A stretch of DNA of 6,531 nt from an uncultured Clostridia bacterium (GCA_947168785.1 CAMVNL010000139.1:1-6531), one strand, 5' to 3'. Shown: positions 1 through 5,257, counted from the first letter of the stretch. Numbers and translations are program-made. The notes: a model not told the origin generated them from the sequence alone.

Positions 1-99
1 CTCTTTCTTGCGACTGCGGCGCAACGCGCCGCCTCTGGCGACTGGCGACTGTTTGGCGCGCATCAGCGCGACAAACTTCAATTTATCTTGTCCTTCCGT
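1..99. other. Non-coding DNA downstream of the fusion gene
   Basis: No gene is convincing here. A perfect 7-bp inverted repeat, GCGGCGC (16-22) and GCGCCGC (26-32) with an AAC loop, could form a hairpin in the 3' region of the minus-strand fusion transcript. No T-run follows it in either direction, so it is not a classical terminator. The 7-mer GCGACTG occurs at 10-16 and twice in tandem at 38-51. The window edge cuts off whatever lies further downstream, so a neighbour such as ytqB cannot be assessed. Confidence 0.5.
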
Positions 100-2166
100 T
101 CACTCCGTCAGCCGCTCCCTTGCCGTTGCCAACAGCGCTTCCCGGTCATTTGGCAGGCGGCCCTCCGTGACCTCCGTCAGCAGGGCGTTGAGGATGCTGC
201 CGACAGCTTTGCCGTCCGCTCCCAGCGCCATCACGTCCCCGCCGCCTACGGCCAGGTCTTTCAGGGACAGGCATTCGCCCCCGTGGGTCACCGCCGCTGC
301 CGCTTTGGACAGGTTGTCGTCCTCCGGCAGCGCCAGGGCCCGGCGGAACGCAAGCAGCGCGGAAAGCCGCCCGGCGCCCTTCTCACCCGCCAGCCGCTTG
401 CCCTCCCCCACGGAGCGAAAGGGCCTGTCCGCCTGTTCCAGCAAAAAGCAGACGCTGACGCGGAACTTGTTATCCGTGCGCAGCCGTCGGCAGGCCTCTT
501 CCGCCTGCCCGGCGGAAAGGCCGTACAGCAGCGCCGCCAGCCGGGAGGCGTCGTCGGCGCAGCGCTTCATGCATCGGGCGTTACGGGCGTAATCCGCAGG
601 GGACAGCGCCGCCGTCTCCGGCAGCACGGTTTCAACGACCGGTCGGCAGCGCAGCAGCACCTTTTCCGCGTTTTTGCCCGCCAGCAGCTTTTTTAATTCC
701 ACAAACACCCGCTCCGCCGAGATGTCCCGCAGCTTCTCCCGCAGGGCGACCGCCGCCGCCTCCGTCGCCGGGTCAAGGGTGAAATCCAGCACGGAAGCGA
801 ACCGCAGCGCCCGCATGATCCGCAGGGCGTCCTCGGTGAAGCGCAGAGCGGGATCCCCCACGCAGCGGATGACGCCGGCCTTCAGGTCCTCCCTGCCGCC
901 GAAATCGTCCACAAAGCCGTGAACGGGCGAATAGGCCATTGCGTTCACGGTAAAATCCCGCCGGGCCACGTCCGCGTGAATGTCCCGGGTGAAGGAGACG
1001 GTCTCCGGGCGGCGGCTGTCCTTGTACTCGCCGTCGCAGCGGAAGGTGGTCAGCTCCAGGTTGTGCCCGTCGGAAACCACGGTCACGGTGCCGTGCTGAA
1101 TGCCCGTCTCGATGATGCGCCAGCCGGCAAAGCAGCGTTCGGTCTCCTCCGGTGAGGAGGCCACCGCCATATCGTAATCCCCCGGGGCTTGCCCCCGCAG
1201 ATGGTCGCGCACGCAGCCGCCCACCAGATAGGCGGCAAAACCGTTCCCTTCCAGCGTATCCAGCACCGCCTGCACGTAGGCGGGGATCTCCATTTTTTCA
1301 GCGCCATAGGCCTTGATACTGTTCATAACGTCCTTTTTGTCCGCGCTCCACAGGGGCGCAGCCAGCGTTTTTTTATCGCCGTCCCCGGTCAGCCGGTGGA
1401 CGGCCATTCCCTTCGGCAGCAGCGCAAGCAGCTCCGAAAGGATCTGTAAATACTCGTCCTTTTCCAGCGTGCGGAATTCCCCCCGCCGCCAGTGTTCGTA
1501 CAGGTCCGCGTCCTTCAGCACGTGCAGCAGGTGGATCTTGACGCCGTCGCCGCCCGCGGCAATGATATGCCGGAGGGTGTTTTTCATGTCCTCCGCCGTC
1601 TCTCCCGGCAGGCCGACGATCATGTGGGTGATAACGTAGAGCCCGGCGGCCTTCAGCCGCTTCACCGCGTCGTCGTACACCGGATTGTCATATCCCCGCC
1701 GGATGAACCGGGCGGTTTCCTCCTTCGCGGTCTGCAAGCCCAGCTCCACCCACACGGGCTTGACGGCGTTCAGCTCCCGCAGCAGGGCGAGCTTGTCGTC
1801 CTCCAGACAGTCCGGCCGGGTGGCGACGGCCAGCACGTCGATATCCGCCCGCCGCACCACGGGCTCAAACAGCGCCCGCAGCCGCTCCACAGGGGCGTAG
1901 GTATTGGTAAAGCTCTGAAAATAGGCGATATAGCCGCCGTCCTTGTGCTTGGCGGCCACCCGCGCCTTGGCTTCTTCGATCTGGGCGTCAAGGTCTTGGC
2001 CCCGGGCGGCAAATTCGCCGGAACCCGCCCGGGAACAGAAAATGCACCCCCGGGTCCCCAGCGTGCCGTCCCGGGTGGGGCAGGTAAAGCCCCCGTCCAG
2101 CGAGAGCCGATACAGTTTTTTGCCGAAGGTCTCACGGCAGTAGTCGTTGATGGAGTAGTATTGCAT
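100..2166 (-). CDS. Radical SAM protein (TIGR01212, YtqA/YhcC family) fused to CCA-adding tRNA nucleotidyltransferase
   Basis: A 688-residue protein with two complete enzymes in one frame. Residues 1 to about 285 match the TIGR01212 radical SAM family: C29, C41 and C44 form the family's unusual Cx11CxxC iron-sulfur site, followed by YFQSFTNTYAP (82-92), ELGLQT (141-146), HMIVGLPGET (181-190) and the C-terminal HRLTGDGDKKTL segment (257-268). The B. subtilis member YtqA has been linked to wobble-uridine (mnm5U) synthesis in tRNA. Residues from M292 onward form a class II tRNA nucleotidyltransferase that builds or repairs the 3' CCA end: LVGGCVRD (314-321), catalytic D330 and D332, RRDFTVNA (402-409), and EDALR (445-449) for nucleotide selection. 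The C-terminal tail (about 640-680) is also family-like, and no HD domain is seen. The two modules are joined by about 10 residues with no stop. There is no clear ribosome binding site before the ATG at 2166, but the N-terminus fits the family. Each domain is secure. That they form one natural polypeptide is likely but depends on an A6 run at the joint being read correctly. Confidence 0.9.
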   Translation of the reverse strand: MQYYSINDYCRETFGKKLYRLSLDGGFTCPTRDGTLGTRGCIFCSRAGSGEFAARGQDLDAQIEEAKARVAAKHKDGGYIAYFQSFTNTYAPVERLRALFEPVVRRADIDVLAVATRPDCLEDDKLALLRELNAVKPVWVELGLQTAKEETARFIRRGYDNPVYDDAVKRLKAAGLYVITHMIVGLPGETAEDMKNTLRHIIAAGGDGVKIHLLHVLKDADLYEHWRRGEFRTLEKDEYLQILSELLALLPKGMAVHRLTGDGDKKTLAAPLWSADKKDVMNSIKAYGAEKMEIPAYVQAVLDTLEGNGFAAYLVGGCVRDHLRGQAPGDYDMAVASSPEETERCFAGWRIIETGIQHGTVTVVSDGHNLELTTFRCDGEYKDSRRPETVSFTRDIHADVARRDFTVNAMAYSPVHGFVDDFGGREDLKAGVIRCVGDPALRFTEDALRIMRALRFASVLDFTLDPATEAAAVALREKLRDISAERVFVELKKLLAGKNAEKVLLRCRPVVETVLPETAALSPADYARNARCMKRCADDASRLAALLYGLSAGQAEEACRRLRTDNKFRVSVCFLLEQADRPFRSVGEGKRLAGEKGAGRLSALLAFRRALALPEDDNLSKAAAAVTHGGECLSLKDLAVGGGDVMALGADGKAVGSILNALLTEVTEGRLPNDREALLATARERLTE

Positions 2167-2195
2167 ACAGTCAGATTGGCGGTTTGTCGGGATCT

Positions 2196-2291
2196 TGTAG
2201 CACGGCGCCGTGCGCCGTTAATCGGGGGAAAAACAACATTTTTCGTTGAAAATCGGAACTGCGTTGCAACGGCGCACGGCGCCGTGCTACA
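2196..2291. repeat. REPIN-like inverted repeat element 1
   Basis: Two perfectly complementary 24-bp arms (2196-2219 and 2268-2291) enclose a 48-base centre. From 2197 the left arm reads GTAG, then C, then a 7-bp stem ACGGCGC (2202-2208), a 3-base loop CGT, and GCGCCGT (2212-2218). The right arm is the same unit on the minus strand. A GTAG tetranucleotide followed by a hairpin, present as an inverted pair, is the layout of REP/REPIN elements moved by RAYT (IS200-like Y1) transposases. No such transposase lies in the window. The centre holds AAACAACATTTT (2231-2242), which is also found in the next element. The element ends 29 bases before the start codon of the fusion gene. Confidence 0.8.
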
Positions 2292-2320
2292 TTTATGAAA
2301 CATAAAAAAAGCGAATTCCG

Positions 2321-2475
2321 GTAGCGCGGCACCTCAGTGCCGCTAAAGGCGCAAACAACATTTTGTGAATTTAATGGTGAAATGACACTTGATCTGTCAA
2401 GAAAAACTGACATTACCATCCAAAATTGTTTCAAAAGTTACATTCGTCAATAGCGGCACTGAGGTGCCGCGCTAC
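2321..2475. repeat. REPIN-like inverted repeat element 2
   Basis: Two perfectly complementary 25-bp arms (2321-2345 and 2451-2475) enclose a 105-base AT-rich centre. The left arm is GTAG (2321-2324), C, stem GCGGCAC (2326-2332), loop CTCA, and stem GTGCCGC (2337-2343). The right arm repeats this on the minus strand. The centre is itself a degenerate palindrome: AAACAACATTTTG (2353-2365) against CAAAATTGTTT (2421-2431), with ATGGT and ACCAT further in. It shares AAACAACATTTT with element 1, so the two appear to be diverged members of one family. No open reading frame of note lies inside, so it would be non-autonomous. Confidence 0.8.
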
Positions 2476-2613
2476 AATCATACTGCCCCTCGCAAATATT
2501 GTCGCGTTGCTTCGCTTGGAGCGCTCGCACCGCTCTGTATTTGCTCACCAAAATCGCCTCGCTTCATCCGCCACTGGCGGCGCTTCGGCGATTTTGCCCC
2601 GCCAAATCCCGCT
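2476..2613. repeat. Double stem-loop segment, possible dispersed repeat or structured RNA
   Basis: This gene-free stretch between element 2 and the spoIID stop folds into two consecutive nested stem-loops. The first is closed by GCAAATA (2492-2498) and TATTTGC (2538-2544), with an inner GAGCG (2519-2523) and CGCTC (2531-2535). The second is closed by CAAAATCGCC (2549-2558) and GGCGATTTTG (2587-2596), with an inner CCGCC (2568-2572) and GGCGG (2576-2580). There is no T-run after either hairpin on either strand, so a simple terminator is unlikely. It abuts the REPIN-like element and may be part of the same repeat cluster. Its function is unknown. Confidence 0.45.
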
Positions 2614-3573
2614 TTACCGTTCCCTGATCTCCGTTCGCCAGGTCATGCCCTGACGGGCGTAATAATCCGCCCCGTACTGAGACAGCCCTACGCCGTGGCC
2701 GTAGCCCTTCACGTTGAAGGTGACGGTCTCGCCGTCGCAGGTGAGGGTGAAGGCGGCGGAGGGCAGCTCGAAGGCCGCGCGGATCGCCTGCCCGGTAAAA
2801 GTCCGCCCTGCGATTTCGATCGTCAGCAGCGTGCCGGCCTCGGTATAGTCCGTCTCTCCGAACCAGTCCTCCGGCGAATCGTCGGTCTCCAGCCCCAGCT
2901 TTGCGGCAAACTCCCTGACGTTCACCGTTTTCGTTGAGCTGTACTTGGGGGAGACGCTGTCCCCCTCGCTTTCCACGCTGACGAGGTAGGGGATCTCAGC
3001 GCCCCACACGTTTTCGGCGCTTTCCGTTTTGCCGGGGCTGATGGCGTGAAAGGCCGCCGCCACCGGCTCCTCCTCATAGGTGATCTCAAAACCGATCACC
3101 TCATCCACCGCGGAACAGATCTTCGCGTAGTTATCCTCAAAGGCGTCGCCCCAGCGCTCACGCATTTCCTCCACCGGCCAAAAGGCCTGATAGGAGGCCG
3201 GGTCGTCGGAGAGCTGCGCCCCGCCGGACAGCGTCTGCTTCGGGTGGGCCTGCTGATACAGCGCGTAGGTCAGCGACGCCAGCGCCTGGGCGCAGAGGGC
3301 CTGAAAGTCAAAGGACACGGGCATTTCCGCCGCTGTAACGCCCACCACGTAGTCCCGCAGGGGCATTTCCACCGTCTCCTGCCGGTCCGCCAGCAGCAGA
3401 CGGACCGTATCCGCGGGCGGTGAATCAGACGGTTCCGCCGTCTGCCGCGGCGCGTCGGTGGGGGGCTGCGGCGCCTCCGCCGTGCGGTCCTCCGGTATCG
3501 CGTTTTTCATGCACAGCGGGATCAGCATCGTGCAGATCAACACCGCCAGCCATCTGACGAGCAATTTTTTCAT
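2614..3573 (-). CDS. spoIID: Stage II sporulation protein D (SpoIID), engulfment lytic transglycosylase
   Basis: A 319-residue SpoIID-family protein. In the family, SpoIID works on the mother-cell membrane with SpoIIM and SpoIIP: SpoIIP removes stem peptides and SpoIID then cleaves the bare glycan chains, allowing the forespore to be engulfed. Visible here are a signal anchor (about 5-22), a Pro/Thr-rich linker (about 30-55), the SpoIID core DYVVGVTAAEMP (74-85) with the probable catalytic glutamate E83, the segment AFHAISPGKTESAENVWG (174-191), and the near-C-terminal signature GYGHGVGLSQYGA (290-302). B. subtilis SpoIID is about 343 residues. Three differences stand out: the ALKAQAVAART segment reads ALCAQALASLT (92-102), the usual nearby Cys-containing segment is LSDDPASYQAF (121-131) without Cys, and the protein ends about ten residues after GMTW without the usual IL..YY.G tail. 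A weak AAAGG lies about 12 bases upstream of the ATG. A sporulation cortex protein of the LytB type is the alternative, but the context and length favour SpoIID. Confidence 0.85.
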   Translation of the reverse strand: MKKLLVRWLAVLICTMLIPLCMKNAIPEDRTAEAPQPPTDAPRQTAEPSDSPPADTVRLLLADRQETVEMPLRDYVVGVTAAEMPVSFDFQALCAQALASLTYALYQQAHPKQTLSGGAQLSDDPASYQAFWPVEEMRERWGDAFEDNYAKICSAVDEVIGFEITYEEEPVAAAFHAISPGKTESAENVWGAEIPYLVSVESEGDSVSPKYSSTKTVNVREFAAKLGLETDDSPEDWFGETDYTEAGTLLTIEIAGRTFTGQAIRAAFELPSAAFTLTCDGETVTFNVKGYGHGVGLSQYGADYYARQGMTWRTEIRER

Positions 3574-3619
3574 CCATCCCGAACCTTTCAGAAAGTCTCT
3601 TCGTTTTCCGTCCGGTATA

Positions 3620-3648
3620 TGTTTATGGCTCGTCCCTGGCGATTATAC
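3620..3648 (-). promoter_or_regulatory. Possible sigma-E-type promoter for spoIID
   Basis: Read on the minus strand, GTATAAT (3648-3642), a 14-base spacer and CATAAACA (3627-3620) resemble the sigma-E pattern (about ATATT, 14-15 bases, CATACAAT), and lie about 47 bases before the spoIID start. spoIID belongs to the sigma-E regulon in Bacillus. The match is partial, so this is a suggestion rather than a call. Confidence 0.25.
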
Positions 3649-3657
3649 GTTCGCCAG
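3636..3657. repeat. Inverted repeat, possible operator upstream of spoIID
   Basis: CTGGCGA (3636-3642) and TCGCCAG (3651-3657) are perfect 7-bp arms separated by 8 bases. The repeat overlaps the candidate -35 element of spoIID, as an operator would. No known regulator consensus is recognised. Confidence 0.45.
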
Positions 3658-3787
3658 CGAAAAGGGGATAATTATGGTAAAAATGGAACACTGAAGTGTA
3701 ATTGGCTGATTGCCGCGGTTTTATCAGTATATCAACATTTTGTTCACAATTCGTTAATTTATGTCGCCGGCATTTTGCTCAATTGAT

Positions 3788-3803
3788 AAAATGCGTGCAT
3801 TTT
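3788..3803. repeat. Near-perfect 16-bp palindrome, possible operator of the AbrB-type gene
   Basis: AAAATGC and GCATTTT flank a central GT. A further CATTTT at 3771-3776 pairs with the AAAATG at 3788-3793, and CATTTTG also occurs at 3736-3742 and 3771-3777. The group lies 110 to 175 bases upstream of the AbrB-type start codon. AbrB-family proteins often autoregulate at AT-rich sites, so an operator role is plausible but not shown. Confidence 0.4.
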
Positions 3804-3838
3804 TTCGAAAATAATACCTTTTTTTAGGTCGAATTCTG

Positions 3839-3873
3839 TTGACTTTTTTCCCATTTTCTGTTAACCTGTATAT
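3839..3873 (+). promoter_or_regulatory. Candidate promoter of the AbrB-type gene
   Basis: TTGACT (3839-3844) is a good sigma-A -35 element. At 17 bases spacing the -10 would be TAACCT (3862-3867), which is weak. The better-looking TGTATAT (3867-3873) is 22 bases away, which is too far for TTGACT. The region is very AT-rich and correctly placed ahead of the ribosome binding site AAGGAG at 3897-3902. Confidence 0.35.
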
Positions 3874-3911
3874 CAGAGTGTCATAAACCGAGAAAAAAGG
3901 AGACAGGGAAT

Positions 3912-4166
3912 ATGAAAGCAACGGGTATTGTCAGAAAGTTCGATGAAAACGGCAGATTCGTTCTGCCAATGGAGCTTCGCAAAAAAATGGGGCTCACCAC
4001 GACGGAGGACGCGCTGGAAATTTTCGTAGAGGGGGATACGATCATCCTGAAAAAATACGAGCCCTCCTGCGTGTTCTGCCAGAGCATGGATAACCTGATC
4101 ACCTATAAAGAGAAAAAGATCTGCAAAAAGTGCTCTGAAAAAATCAACGTTCTGTTTGAAGACTGA
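3912..4166 (+). CDS. AbrB/SpoVT-type transcriptional regulator with C-terminal Cys4 zinc-ribbon
   Basis: An 84-residue protein. Residues 1 to about 50 form a swapped-hairpin AbrB/MazE-type DNA-binding domain: TGIVRKFDENGRFVLP (4-19), then the ELRKKMG helix (21-27), then DALEIFVEGDTIILKKY (33-49). Such proteins bind DNA as dimers and, in Bacillus, control transition-state and sporulation genes. The tail carries CVFC (53-56) and CKKC (71-74), a Cys4 arrangement that probably binds zinc and is common in clostridial relatives. AAGGAG (3897-3902) sits 9 bases before the ATG, a strong ribosome binding site. It is monocistronic, with its own terminator downstream, and divergent from spoIID. The exact orthologue (AbrB, Abh or SpoVT) cannot be decided from the sequence, so no symbol is given. 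Confidence 0.88.
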   Translation: MKATGIVRKFDENGRFVLPMELRKKMGLTTTEDALEIFVEGDTIILKKYEPSCVFCQSMDNLITYKEKKICKKCSEKINVLFED

Positions 4167-4184
4167 TTGACCCGCAAAAGCAGC

Positions 4185-4218
4185 GGTCCCGCGCCATCGG
4201 CAGCGGGACCTTTTTTTT
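4185..4218 (+). terminator. Intrinsic terminator after the AbrB-type gene, possibly bidirectional
   Basis: GGTCCCGC (4185-4192) pairs perfectly with GCGGGACC (4203-4210), the stem continues as GCC and GGC around an ATC loop with one bulged A, and eight T residues follow (4211-4218). It starts 19 bases after the AbrB-type stop codon. On the minus strand, just past the end of the convergent isomerase-like gene, the same hairpin is followed by GCTGCTTTTGC, so it may also end that transcript, though less efficiently. Confidence 0.93.
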
Positions 4219-4226
4219 GCGTTTGC

Positions 4227-5051
4227 TTACGGCATATAGGGGTCGTCGTCCGCCGCGTAGTCGGCAGGCATGATGAAGGGACGCATATAGTTGATGGTGA
4301 AATCAACGCCCCACTGTCCCTTTGCGCCGCGCCAGCGGTGGGAGTGCGGCTCAATGGAGAGCATGCCGTCGTAATCCCCCGCGTAAAGGATGGACATGAC
4401 GGCCCGCCAGTTGAGGTCGTCCAGCCCCACGGGCGGATCGTCCACGGATTCCCCGGCGATCATCATGGTGCCCTTCAGATGGAAGTGATAGACGCGGCTC
4501 ACCCAGTCGTGCAGCTCCTTATAGCAGTCCGTGCCGCGGTGAACGCTGTGGGAGGGATCGTATTTGATACCCAACTCCGGCAGGGCGCCCAGCACCACGC
4601 TCCAGGCCTTTTCCTCGTAGACGAAGTTGGCCCAGTCGCAGTTATAGACGGCGATCTTCACGTTTTTGCCCTTGGCGTAGTCGATCAGCTTGCCGAAATA
4701 ATCCACCGCGATCATGCAGTTCTCATAAAAGGTCTTGCCCTCCGTGTAGTTGCAGCCGCAGTTGAACACCGGGCAGCCCACGAAAGAGGCCAGGTCGATC
4801 AGGTTCTTGTCGTGCTGCAGCGCCTCGGGAATGATTTCCCCGTTATCGTCGATCCGCTTTTGTCCCCAGCGGCCGATGGAGCCCACCGCCACGCCGTATT
4901 TTTCGGAGTTGGCCTTGATCTCCTCTTTTTCCGCCAGCACCTCGGCGGAATCGTAATTGTGGTTGATACAGAATTCCACTGCCTCCAGCCCCTTGGCTTT
5001 GACCGCTCTGAAATGGCCTTCCTTCCAGCCGTTGATGATACCCAGTTTCAT
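4227..5051 (-). CDS. Sugar phosphate isomerase/epimerase-like TIM-barrel protein (AP endonuclease 2 fold)
   Basis: A 274-residue protein of the xylose isomerase-like TIM-barrel superfamily (PF01261), a usual length for it. Members isomerise or epimerise sugars and related polyols using a divalent metal in the barrel. Probable metal or active-site residues are E26 (AVEF), D165 and H168 in KYDPSHS (163-169), H191 in HFHLKG (189-194), and E234 in SIEPHSH (232-238). The position where D-tagatose 3-epimerase-type enzymes carry a Glu ligand (usually in an LENH-like motif) reads VYNCDW (135-140), so the first metal ligand appears to be replaced. The substrate is unknown and no sugar transporter or kinase is adjacent. 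AAGGGG lies 8 bases before the ATG, and a good promoter precedes it at 5086-5114. It is convergent with the AbrB-type gene, with which it shares the terminator region. Confidence 0.85.
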   Translation of the reverse strand: MKLGIINGWKEGHFRAVKAKGLEAVEFCINHNYDSAEVLAEKEEIKANSEKYGVAVGSIGRWGQKRIDDNGEIIPEALQHDKNLIDLASFVGCPVFNCGCNYTEGKTFYENCMIAVDYFGKLIDYAKGKNVKIAVYNCDWANFVYEEKAWSVVLGALPELGIKYDPSHSVHRGTDCYKELHDWVSRVYHFHLKGTMMIAGESVDDPPVGLDDLNWRAVMSILYAGDYDGMLSIEPHSHRWRGAKGQWGVDFTINYMRPFIMPADYAADDDPYMP

Positions 5052-5085
5052 GATTGTTCCCCTTTATTATATAATTGTTGTTTTT

Positions 5086-5114
5086 AATATAGCAAACGGA
5101 GACGGCAAAGTCAA
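5086..5114 (-). promoter_or_regulatory. Sigma-A-type promoter of the isomerase-like gene
   Basis: On the minus strand, TTGACT (5114-5109), exactly 17 bases, then TATATT (5091-5086). Transcription would start near 5079, giving a leader of about 28 bases that contains the AAGGGG ribosome binding site and a 10-bp palindrome ATTATATAAT (5066-5075). Confidence 0.75.
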
Positions 5115-5196
5115 GAACGGGGCGCAAGAAAATCGGCTGAACCGCATAGCGGGCGGGGCGGACAGGCGGCGTTTTTCCCCTGCGGCAAAAAAAGAA

Positions 5197-5225
5197 TTGC
5201 AACCGGCGCACAGATATGGTATATT
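5197..5225 (+). promoter_or_regulatory. Sigma-A-type promoter of the channel gene
   Basis: TTGCAA (5197-5202), exactly 17 bases, then TATATT (5220-5225), ending 32 bases before the GTG start. It faces away from the promoter of the isomerase-like gene, and their -35 elements are about 82 bases apart. Confidence 0.7.
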
Positions 5226-5257
5226 TTGTTTGAAAAGGACTACGGGAGGGGATCACT

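Larger units (their letters stand above)
3574..3911. other. AT-rich divergent intergenic region between spoIID and the AbrB-type regulator
   Basis: These 338 bases hold no convincing gene. They separate two divergently transcribed genes and are clearly more AT-rich than their surroundings, above all from 3720 to 3890. They contain an inverted repeat at 3636-3657, a 16-bp palindrome at 3788-3803, several CATTTTG/CAAAATG motifs and candidate promoters for both flanking genes, each listed separately. The layout suits a regulatory hub in which the AbrB-type protein could act on its own promoter and on spoIID. Confidence 0.6.

Noticed and set aside
16..32. Terminator of the fusion gene
   Set aside because: The hairpin is perfect but no T-run follows it on the minus strand, which reads AGTCGCAAGAAAGAG.
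1083..1307. Separate small gene at the fusion joint
   Set aside because: It is an alternative frame of the nucleotidyltransferase region with no family similarity. The main frame carries all catalytic motifs.
1492..2298. 268-codon open frame on the plus strand
   Set aside because: It is antisense to the radical SAM half of the fusion and runs into the REPIN-like element, with no ribosome binding site or domain.
2383..2450. Promoter with TTGACA inside element 2 driving the fusion gene
   Set aside because: A perfect TTGACA is present on the minus strand (2400-2395), but the only -10 candidates are CATTAA at 18 bases or TTAAAT at 20 bases, too weak to call.
2196..2475. CRISPR array
   Set aside because: The repeats are inverted pairs of two different sequences, not direct repeats with regular unique spacers.
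2389..2937. 182-codon open frame on the plus strand spanning the repeats and the end of spoIID
   Set aside because: It crosses the palindromic elements and is antisense to spoIID, so it is a chance frame.
3803..3833. Spo0A boxes (TTTCGAA and GGTCGAA) ahead of the AbrB-type gene
   Set aside because: Each differs by one base from TGTCGAA, a match expected by chance in a region of this size, and one is part of a simple AT palindrome.
4167..5087. 306-codon open frame on the plus strand
   Set aside because: It is antisense to the isomerase-like gene, starts inside the terminator region directly after the AbrB-type stop, and has the low-complexity V/H/G-rich composition of a shadow frame.
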